A DNA stretch of 6,898 nucleotides from Oscillospiraceae bacterium. GTDB taxonomy: Bacteria; Bacillota; Clostridia; Oscillospirales; Ruminococcaceae. Each line of letters opens with the position of its first letter. Positions within the stretch are counted from its first letter, which is position 1. The stretch lies in NCBI GenBank assembly GCA_031281115.1, contig JAITFV010000048.1, positions 1-6,898 on the forward strand, written 5' to 3'. This document shows, in pieces, positions 1-4,380 of this stretch. The position numbers and the translations under genes are program-made. Below the pieces are notes generated by a model. The model was not told the DNA's origin, searched no databases, and saw only the letters and a program-made list of their open reading frames with translations.

Positions 1-20
1 AAAAACGCTAAAGCGTTTTT
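1..20. terminator. A-tract/T-tract hairpin, probable bidirectional terminator
   Basis: Positions 1-9 are the exact reverse complement of 12-20, with two bases between them. A GC core (CGCT/AGCG) is preceded by five A and followed by five T, the architecture of an intrinsic terminator readable from either strand. It would end transcription of whatever lies left of the window, or of a leftward transcript. The left side is cut by the window edge, so the full stem may be longer. Confidence 0.5.
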
Positions 21-24
21 AACC

Positions 25-42
25 CGCGGCGTATACGCCGCG
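25..42. repeat. Perfect 18-bp GC-rich palindrome
   Basis: Positions 25-33 are the exact reverse complement of 34-42 with no spacer (CGCGGCGTA then TACGCCGCG). It follows the preceding hairpin after four bases and is separated by AA from the next one. With no loop it could act as duplex DNA (a dyad binding site) or, with the central bases open, as an RNA hairpin. No protein family is suggested by the sequence. Confidence 0.6.
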
Positions 43-44
43 AA

Positions 45-57
45 CCGCCAAAGGCGG
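45..57. repeat. Short GC-rich hairpin (5-bp stem, AAA loop)
   Basis: CCGCC at 45-49 pairs with GGCGG at 53-57 around AAA. It is the third consecutive palindrome in the first 57 bases. By itself it is short enough to be unremarkable; its position in a run of palindromes is what makes it worth recording. Confidence 0.5.
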
Positions 58-71
58 CTTGACTTGACTGC

Positions 72-155
72 ATAGCTGATTGTCCGTGCTGATGGCACGG
101 CGGCAAGCGTTGCTTGCCGAGAAAACACTTTAGTGTTTTCAATTTAATCAGCTAT
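72..155. other. Cloverleaf-like structured element: outer stem with three hairpins
   Basis: A 10-bp outer stem (72-81 with 146-155, all Watson-Crick) encloses three hairpins that nearly abut. The first is 84-89/95-100 (CCGTGC...GCACGG, 5-nt loop). The second is 101-108/112-119 (CGGCAAGC...GCTTGCCG, 3-nt loop). The third is 121-129/132-140 (GAAAACACT...AGTGTTTTC). Unpaired linkers are only GT, A and AATTT, so the fold is a compact four-way junction of 84 nt. It ends about 17 nt before the ribosome site of the membrane-protein gene, so it may be a 5' leader RNA; equally it could be a palindromic repeat or miniature element with 10-bp inverted ends. It has tRNA-like size and shape but no TTC T-loop or anticodon-arm pattern. 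The strand cannot be decided because every stem is symmetric. Confidence 0.55.
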
Positions 156-171
156 ATAAAGAACTATGCAC

Positions 172-178
172 GGAAGGA
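172..178 (+). promoter_or_regulatory. Ribosome binding site for the membrane-protein gene
   Basis: GGAAGGA lies 11 nt before the ATG at 190. It sits just outside the structured element at 72-155, so the fold would leave it accessible. An alternative pairing of 69-75 with 164-170 would bring structure next to it. Confidence 0.5.
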
Positions 179-189
179 TAGCTTAAAAT

Positions 190-1065
190 ATGGATAAGAA
201 ATCGGAACGCAAAAAGAAGCCGGAACGCGAAAAAAAACCTGCAGTTCCAAAAGAACCTAAAGAGCAGCACAGGGTTATAACCTCGCTCGTAGGTAATCTC
301 AGCCATGCCCTTGAGCATGAACCCATTGGAGTTGTAGGGGAAATAAGCGAAATTACCGAAGAAAAAGAGCCGGCAGAAAAATACCATGACAGAGAGAAAA
401 GACCGACGAAGTACCGCTTTTTCGTTATTTTCGGGCTGATTGTATTTTGGCTTGCAATCATGGGTACGCTTTCAGTTGTTTCAACCGTGCGGGAAGTTGT
501 TTTCAATATCACTAATCAAACCGCGCTCAAAGAAGAGTTCGAGCTTTTCTTATTTCCTGTTGTAATTAACGACCCGCCGGAATTCAACAGCGCGGAGGAT
601 AATATGCCGGCTTCGGTTATAATCTCATCGGCAATTTGGCAGATTATACTTATAGGCGACACATCTAATTACGAGCAGGGATTCAATACAATATTAATTC
701 CCGAGAATGATGTTGAAGCGGCAGTGCGCAGTATTTTCGGCTGGGGGTTTGATATAAGGCACGTGAGCGCAGGCAATATAGTTTCACCGTTCTTATATGA
801 AGCTGAAACAAAATCATACACAGTACCGGAGAACCCGCCGTTCTTCACCTTCTCGCCGCGGGTCGCCGAAATATCCAGCACAGGCGATGTTTACAGGGTT
901 GTAGTTGAATACATCGCGCCAAGCCCGCAGTTCATCGCCGGGATAGAATATGAAGCTCTGCCTGTCAAAACAATGATTTTCACGATTACGCGCGGCAGGG
1001 ACAGAACAAAAGCAATCCAATCAATAGAGCTTAACAGGGAAAACGAGGAGTTTATACATTTTTAG
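190..1065 (+). CDS. Single-pass membrane protein of unknown function
   Basis: I do not recognise this 291-residue protein. The first ~75 residues are highly charged: a Lys/Glu/Arg-rich start (residues 2-26) followed by a Glu-rich stretch around 48-64. There is no signal-peptide pattern. One clear transmembrane helix spans about 76-98 (FFVIFGLIVFWLAIMG), preceded by KRPTKYR, which by the positive-inside rule puts the N-terminus in the cytoplasm. The remaining ~190 residues, beginning with an NIT sequence at 106-108, would lie outside the cell. They alternate short hydrophobic stretches with Pro-rich turns, suggesting a mainly beta extracytoplasmic domain, with Trp at 150 and 185 and no cysteines. 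The ATG at 190 is preferred for its ribosome site. The gene is first in a tight run of four, 28 nt before a BTAD-type regulator, so a sensing, anchoring or envelope role linked to that regulator is possible, but this is inference. Confidence 0.8.
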   Translation: MDKKSERKKKPEREKKPAVPKEPKEQHRVITSLVGNLSHALEHEPIGVVGEISEITEEKEPAEKYHDREKRPTKYRFFVIFGLIVFWLAIMGTLSVVSTVREVVFNITNQTALKEEFELFLFPVVINDPPEFNSAEDNMPASVIISSAIWQIILIGDTSNYEQGFNTILIPENDVEAAVRSIFGWGFDIRHVSAGNIVSPFLYEAETKSYTVPENPPFFTFSPRVAEISSTGDVYRVVVEYIAPSPQFIAGIEYEALPVKTMIFTITRGRDRTKAIQSIELNRENEEFIHF

Positions 1066-1080
1066 GACTATGGTTTAATT

Positions 1081-1087
1081 GGGGGAG
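1081..1087 (+). promoter_or_regulatory. Ribosome binding site that favours a TTG start
   Basis: GGGGGAG lies 6 nt before a TTG at 1094 and 12 nt before an in-frame ATG at 1100; another in-frame ATG is at 1112. The spacing fits the TTG best, but ATG 1100 is still usable. The choice changes the protein by two residues. Confidence 0.5.
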
Positions 1088-1093
1088 CAATAA

Positions 1094-2290
1094 TTGTATA
1101 TGCAGCCGGTAATGATTACTACCTTGGGTGAGTTCTCGGTAGCTCACGGGGAAAATGTTTTTTCGGAAAAAGACAGGCGTTCAAAAAAGATGTGGACGCT
1201 GTTAAAATACTTGTGCGCTTTTATGGACAGAAGCGTCACACAGGATGAGCTGATTAAAGTCTTGTGGAGCGGGGAAGACGTCGGCAATCCTGCAGGCGCT
1301 CTGAAAACACAATTGCACAGGCTTCGCAGCGCGCTCGGGGTTTTGGAACTTCCCTCGGATACGGAATTAATCATGAGTTTCGCAGGAACATATGCGTTTA
1401 ATAGCTCGCTGGAATATGTTATTGATGCCGCGCAGTTTGAGAAGAATTTCAAGCGGTCACAGCGCAGCGATATTTCAGAGAAGGAGCAGATTTTCTTTGT
1501 TAAAGAAGCATTTGAGATGTATCACGGGAAATATCTTAAAAATTCCGGCGAGGAAAAATGGGTGATACCAATCAGGGTTTATTATCACACGATTTATCTG
1601 CGGGTGGTTCACAGGCTGATGGATGCGCTTTTCAGGCACAAACATTACGCAGAGCTTATTAACGTCTGCCGGAGGGCGTTGCTGATTGAAAACGCTGACC
1701 AGGGAATTCATATATTTCTAATAAAGGCGCTCGCCGCGCTTGGTGACCGCGATGCCGCAAAGAAACACTATAAATACGTCATGCATGTGCTTTATAACGA
1801 GCTTGGCGTAAACCCTATTCCCGAGCTGAAGGAATTATATAAAGAAACGATAGACACCGGTACAGGTTCAGAGGATAGCATTAAAACCATACAGCAGAAG
1901 CTGAAGGAAGACAGCAGCGAAACCGAAAGCGGCGCGTTTTTCTGTGAGCTGGAAGTTTTCAAGAGCATATACAGGCTTAAAATGCGTGACGCGCAGCGCA
2001 GCGGTCAGCGGGCGCAAATATGTTTGATAACTATTAAGAATCCGAAAGACGAAGAAGCGGAATCAAAAAAAGCTATTGACGAAATGAAGAAGCTTCACAA
2101 CTGCATTTCCGGCTCGCTGCGCAAGAGCGATGTATTCGCGAGGTATAGCTTGTTGCAGTACGTGCTTATGCTTCCTGCTGCTGCCGAAAACACCGGAAAG
2201 ATGGTGGTGAACAGAATCGCGAATTGCTACCGGAGCGAAAACACAAACTTTTTGCTTGATATAGATTTTAAATATGTTATAATTATATAG
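1094..2290 (+). CDS. BTAD/SARP-type transcriptional regulator with degenerate GGDEF-like C-terminal domain
   Basis: This 398-residue cytoplasmic protein has three parts. Residues ~7-105 resemble the OmpR-type winged-helix DNA-binding domain of SARP/BTAD regulators: MITTLGEFSV opening, SVTQDELIKVLW helix, then ALKTQLHRLRSALG as the recognition-helix region. Residues ~110-255 match the all-helical bacterial transcriptional activator domain (YHGKYL, then TPR-like helices with CRRALLIEN and HYKYVMHVLYNELGVNPIPELKELY). After a charged linker, ~279-398 follows the GGDEF outline: a FFCELEVFKS start, a beta strand QICLITI, and SLRKSDVFARY before the signature. The GGDEF position itself reads SLLQY (352-356), so cyclic-di-GMP synthesis should be lost and the domain is probably sensory or for dimerisation. 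The TTG start is chosen by spacing. It follows the membrane-protein gene by 28 nt and precedes the FNT gene by 24 nt. The regulated genes and ligand are unknown; autoregulation of this operon is a reasonable guess. Confidence 0.85.
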   Translation: MYMQPVMITTLGEFSVAHGENVFSEKDRRSKKMWTLLKYLCAFMDRSVTQDELIKVLWSGEDVGNPAGALKTQLHRLRSALGVLELPSDTELIMSFAGTYAFNSSLEYVIDAAQFEKNFKRSQRSDISEKEQIFFVKEAFEMYHGKYLKNSGEEKWVIPIRVYYHTIYLRVVHRLMDALFRHKHYAELINVCRRALLIENADQGIHIFLIKALAALGDRDAAKKHYKYVMHVLYNELGVNPIPELKELYKETIDTGTGSEDSIKTIQQKLKEDSSETESGAFFCELEVFKSIYRLKMRDAQRSGQRAQICLITIKNPKDEEAESKKAIDEMKKLHNCISGSLRKSDVFARYSLLQYVLMLPAAAENTGKMVVNRIANCYRSENTNFLLDIDFKYVIII

Positions 2291-2314
2291 CAATATAAAG
2301 GATGTAAAAAAATC

Positions 2315-2965
2315 ATGATTAAAAAAATCATCGCTTCTCTTATGTGCGGAATGTATGTGTCAATCGGCGCGACAGCATATGTTGCGCTCGGACACGGTGT
2401 TGCGGGTGCGATTTTTTTCGCGACCGGAATATTGATGGTTTCATCGTTTTATAATATGTTAGTGACGCGGGTTTACACGCTTTACCCATTTAAAAAAGAG
2501 CACGGGTATAAAGTTTCAGATATTCTTATTGCGCTCGCCGGTAACGGCATCGGCTGCTTAATATACTCGGGACTGCTCAGTCTGACGCGCTTCGGCAGTG
2601 AAGAAAGAATTAATAATCTTAGGGGTATAGTGGGGGCGAGGCTTGATGATACATATTTGAGTATGTTTATAATGGCGATAATCTGCGGCTTTTTAGTAGC
2701 CTGCGCTTGTCTCACGGTTAAATCATTTCCAAACGATAAAATGGCTTCGCTCACGCTTTCGGCAATTTTCATAGCTGCATTCGTTTTAACCGTCCCGGAG
2801 CACGTCGTAGCAGATTATTTCTTCTTCTTTTTTTATTCGTTTACAGTGGGATTTGAATTCCGGTTTCTGCCTATTCTTGCAGTTGTGGCTGCGGGGAATT
2901 TAATCGGTTGTATGGGTACGGGGTATCTTGAATATATACGCAGAAAAGATTTAGAATCTGTCTGA
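2315..2965 (+). CDS. Short divergent formate/nitrite transporter (FNT) family channel
   Basis: This 216-residue protein has about six hydrophobic helices (roughly 5-25, 28-48, 68-90, 113-135, 145-178 interrupted, 184-205), the FNT topology. Family marks are visible. GAIFFATGIL in helix 2 is followed by LVTRV (49-53), matching the LFTGN-type omega-loop motif with its gating Thr, here T51. A GN pair at 76-77 (LAGNGIG) in helix 3 is matched by a second at 194-195 (AAGNLIG) in helix 6. VPEHVVADY around H163 matches the central EHSxAN motif with the pore histidine of FocA. FNT proteins are pentameric channels for formate, nitrite, hydrosulfide or related anions; the substrate cannot be read here. 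It is shorter than the usual ~260-290 residues and lacks long termini. A run YFFFFFY (168-174) is odd. The gene follows the regulator by 24 nt and precedes the ROK kinase. The family call is motif-based and the protein is clearly divergent. Confidence 0.72.
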   Translation: MIKKIIASLMCGMYVSIGATAYVALGHGVAGAIFFATGILMVSSFYNMLVTRVYTLYPFKKEHGYKVSDILIALAGNGIGCLIYSGLLSLTRFGSEERINNLRGIVGARLDDTYLSMFIMAIICGFLVACACLTVKSFPNDKMASLTLSAIFIAAFVLTVPEHVVADYFFFFFYSFTVGFEFRFLPILAVVAAGNLIGCMGTGYLEYIRRKDLESV

Positions 2966-2976
2966 TTGTCAGACAG
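2958..2976. repeat. Perfect 8-bp hairpin over the FNT stop codon
   Basis: CTGTCTGA (2958-2965) pairs exactly with TCAGACAG (2969-2976) around TTG. The left arm contains the TGA stop of the FNT gene. No T-run follows, so it is not a canonical terminator. It could modulate expression or mRNA stability between the FNT and kinase genes, or be an operator dyad. Confidence 0.45.
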
Positions 2977-2988
2977 GCTCTTAAAAAC

Positions 2989-3005
2989 AGAGGAGGCGCG
3001 GAGGA
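2989..3005 (+). promoter_or_regulatory. Two tandem Shine-Dalgarno sequences before the kinase gene
   Basis: AGAGGAGG (2989-2996) lies 12 nt and GGAGGA (3000-3005) lies 3 nt before the ATG at 3009. Neither spacing is ideal alone, one being long and the other short. Together they support this start. Confidence 0.5.
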
Positions 3006-3008
3006 ACT

Positions 3009-3944
3009 ATGTATTATATCGGCGTTGATATTGGCGGGACAAATATTTCGGCGGGAGCAGTGAGCGAGAGCGGCGAACTGCTTTTTAAAAAGTCTGTAAA
3101 GACGGGAAAAGAGCGAGATTATGAAGATATTTTAAAAGATATAATTGCGCTTGTCAATGAAATAAAAAATGAAGGCAGCGACGGAGCTAAAAGCATCGGG
3201 CTCGGCTGCCCGGGGAGCTGCAATAAAAACACCGGAACTGTTGAGTTTTCGGGGAACTTGAACTGGCATAACGTGCCTTTAGCGGCAGATGTGCAAAGAG
3301 CTGCGGAGCTTCCCGCTTTCCTTGAAAACGATGCAAATGCGGCGGCTTACGGCGAGTTTGTATCCGGAGCGGCAAAAGGACTGAACAGCGCGGTGATTAT
3401 CACGCTCGGCACCGGAGTCGGCGCGGGAATCATCATCGACAAAAAAGTTTTTTGCGGTGAAAATTTTGCGGGGGGCGAAATCGGGCATAATGTTATTAGT
3501 GTCGACGGTCCTCCGTGTACCTGCGGGCGCAGCGGTTGTTTTGAAGTTTTTTCATCGGCAACGGGGCTTATACGAATGACCGATGAGATAATGCAGAAAA
3601 ATCCGAACAGCGCAATGCACAGCATTACAGAAGAAATGGGGAAAATCAGCGCACGGACGGCGTTCATCGCCGCAAAACAGGGCGATGAAGCCGGTAAAAA
3701 AGTTGTAGACGATTATATAAAATACTTAGCATGCGGGATTGCAAACGTTATTAATACTTTTCAACCCGATTGCCTTTGTATAGGCGGCGGAGTTTGCAAC
3801 GAGGGGGATTATCTGCTTGTGCCGCTGCGTGAATTAGTTGCAAGAGAAATCTACACCCGGAACAGCGCGAAGAACACTGAAATATTTACTTGTAAGCTCG
3901 GCAACGACGCGGGGATTATCGGCGCTGCACTTGCCAATGTCTAA
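3009..3944 (+). CDS. glcK: ROK-family glucokinase
   Basis: This 311-residue cytoplasmic enzyme is predicted to phosphorylate glucose with ATP to glucose 6-phosphate. The N-terminal phosphate-binding loop is DIGGT (7-11). ENDANAAAYGE (106-116) carries the catalytic Asp at 108. TLGTGVGAG (132-140) is the second phosphate motif. GGEIGH (155-160) gives a sugar-contacting Glu and the zinc His 160. CTCGRSGCFE (170-179) supplies the zinc cysteines C170, C172 and C177, the ROK signature. The C-terminal GNDAGIIGAAL is also typical. Length and motif order match Firmicutes glucokinases such as B. subtilis GlcK, and no repressor-type DNA-binding extension is present. It is the fourth gene of the run, 43 nt after the FNT gene. 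Family membership is secure; glucose over another hexose or N-acylhexosamine is inferred from overall resemblance. Confidence 0.88.
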   Translation: MYYIGVDIGGTNISAGAVSESGELLFKKSVKTGKERDYEDILKDIIALVNEIKNEGSDGAKSIGLGCPGSCNKNTGTVEFSGNLNWHNVPLAADVQRAAELPAFLENDANAAAYGEFVSGAAKGLNSAVIITLGTGVGAGIIIDKKVFCGENFAGGEIGHNVISVDGPPCTCGRSGCFEVFSSATGLIRMTDEIMQKNPNSAMHSITEEMGKISARTAFIAAKQGDEAGKKVVDDYIKYLACGIANVINTFQPDCLCIGGGVCNEGDYLLVPLRELVAREIYTRNSAKNTEIFTCKLGNDAGIIGAALANV

Positions 3945-3949
3945 TAATA

Positions 3950-3979
3950 CTGTTATCCCATTTAAGAAATGAATAACAG
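3950..3979. terminator. Imperfect hairpin after the kinase gene, possible weak terminator
   Basis: CTGTTAT (3950-3956) pairs with ATAACAG (3973-3979), and inside it CATTT (3959-3963) pairs with AAATG (3967-3971) around AAG. That gives 12 pairs with one small internal loop, six bases after the stop codon. The stem is AT-rich and lacks a following T-run, so termination would be weak at best. mRNA 3'-end protection is an alternative. Confidence 0.35.
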
Positions 3980-3995
3980 GGTTCCGCGGCTTACG

Positions 3996-4007
3996 AGCGC
4001 AATCCCT
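3996..4007 (+). repeat. Intergenic 12-nt direct repeat, copy 1
   Basis: AGCGCAATCCCT occurs here, 47 nt before the start of the small membrane-protein gene, and again exactly at 4253-4264, 20 nt after its stop. The two copies bracket that gene in the same orientation. Confidence 0.45.
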
Positions 4008-4042
4008 AAAATCCAATAAACCAATTTGTTGAATTTTAGTAT

Positions 4043-4048
4043 AAGGAG
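4043..4048 (+). promoter_or_regulatory. Strong ribosome binding site for the small membrane protein
   Basis: AAGGAG lies 5 nt before the ATG at 4054. This is among the best-placed ribosome sites in the window and the main evidence, with composition, that the short reading frame is translated. Confidence 0.65.
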
Positions 4049-4053
4049 AAAAT

Positions 4054-4233
4054 ATGAAAAAACTTGGCAGTATTTTTATACTTGCAATCGTAATAGCGGC
4101 GGCGTGGTGGTTTGTCAGAAGAGTTCTGAGACCTATTATGCGTTTTGCGGTAAATATAGTTTTAACGATATTTGTGGTGATTGCAGTATTTGTGGTTTTC
4201 GTTATAATCAAAAGTAAAAAAGGCGGGAAATAA
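4054..4233 (+). CDS. Small two-helix membrane protein, unknown function
   Basis: This 59-residue protein starts MKKLGSIFILAIVIAAAWWF and ends in a lysine-rich KSKKGGK tail. Two hydrophobic segments span about 6-21 and 33-52, separated by a short basic hairpin (RRVLRPIMR, 22-30), so both ends are likely on the same side and the connecting loop is positively charged. The first segment could also be read as an uncleaved signal anchor; there is no convincing cleavage site or lipobox. A strong Shine-Dalgarno at ideal spacing and a clean ATG support translation. It has its own gaps of 109 nt before and 147 nt after, so it may be an independent unit. The function is not recognised. The overlapping + strand frame in 4026-4217 has no ribosome site and is not coding. 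Confidence 0.7.
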   Translation: MKKLGSIFILAIVIAAAWWFVRRVLRPIMRFAVNIVLTIFVVIAVFVVFVIIKSKKGGK

Positions 4234-4252
4234 ATTAAGGTGCTGCCGCAAC

Positions 4253-4264
4253 AGCGCAATCCCT
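4253..4264 (+). repeat. Intergenic 12-nt direct repeat, copy 2
   Basis: Exact second copy of AGCGCAATCCCT, 20 nt after the stop of the small membrane-protein gene. In this copy the first bases form part of the right arm of the 4240-4257 hairpin. Confidence 0.45.
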
Positions 4265-4283
4265 GTTTCTGAACAAATAAAGT

Positions 4284-4312
4284 TTGAAAGAAATCCAAAG
4301 ATTTTTTCAAAT
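4284..4312 (+). promoter_or_regulatory. Candidate sigma-A-type promoter for ilvD-radC
   Basis: TTGAAA (4284-4289, five of six to the -35 consensus) is followed after 17 nt by TCAAAT (4307-4312, four of six to the -10 consensus). Transcription would begin near 4319, at the foot of the 4318-4351 hairpin. It overlaps the inverted repeat 4283-4311, which could then act as an operator rather than as an RNA stem. AT-rich sequence makes chance matches easy. Confidence 0.25.
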
Positions 4313-4380
4313 CCGTCGGTTTGTGCCATAAAAACGAACTCGGCACAAATCCTCCTCAAGAGGAAGGAATGGTCATAAAA

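Larger units (their letters stand above)
4240..4364 (+). promoter_or_regulatory. Structured leader upstream of ilvD (four inverted repeats)
   Basis: Four inverted repeats follow in order. The first is 4240-4245/4252-4257, six pairs with one wobble around CCGCAA. The second is 4283-4295/4300-4311, twelve pairs with one bulged G, a CAAA loop and a T6 tract in the right arm. The third is 4318-4327/4342-4351, ten pairs including TTTGTGCC/GGCACAAA with a 14-nt loop. The fourth is 4353-4357/4360-4364, TCCTC-AA-GAGGA, whose right arm contains the purine-rich ribosome site of ilvD. The second could terminate the small-gene transcript, and the last could mask the ribosome site. No T-box AGGGTGGNACCGCG motif is present, and I do not see a leucine-, valine- or isoleucine-rich leader peptide. 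Confidence 0.45.

Noticed and set aside
59..69. Tandem TTGACT as a -35 promoter element
   Set aside because: No TATAAT-like hexamer lies 16-18 nt downstream of either copy, since that region is occupied by the first GC hairpin.
1..140. CRISPR array
   Set aside because: The palindromes differ from one another and there are no regularly spaced identical repeats with unique spacers, nor cas genes.
72..155. tRNA gene
   Set aside because: Size and cloverleaf shape fit loosely, but arm lengths, lack of a T-loop motif and lack of a recognisable anticodon arm rule it out.
2302..2307. Start-stop mini-frame ATGTAA before the FNT gene
   Set aside because: It abuts the AAAGG ribosome site with no spacer, so initiation there is unlikely.
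2828..2834. T7 tract in the FNT gene as a phase-variation site
   Set aside because: Seven T in an AT-rich Phe-coding stretch is within ordinary variation and the frame is intact; nothing else suggests phase switching.
3978..4010. T-box-like GGTTCCGCGG stretch
   Set aside because: It resembles part of the T-box anti-terminator bulge but does not match AGGGTGGNACCGCG on either strand, and there is no Stem I architecture upstream.
4026..4217. 63-residue + strand frame overlapping the small membrane protein
   Set aside because: It lacks a placed ribosome site and reads as a Cys/Tyr/Ser-rich shadow of the adjacent frame, which has an ideal Shine-Dalgarno and two clear membrane helices.
3834..4346. 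170-residue open frame on the minus strand
   Set aside because: It crosses the end of the kinase gene, both intergenic gaps and the small membrane-protein gene, has low-complexity Ile/Thr-rich composition and no ribosome site, and is antisense to supported genes.
4321..4380. N-terminal extension of IlvD from TTG 4321
   Set aside because: The extra 20 residues include a hairpin-forming leader sequence and do not resemble the IlvD N-terminus; MRSNK at 4381 matches the family start and length.
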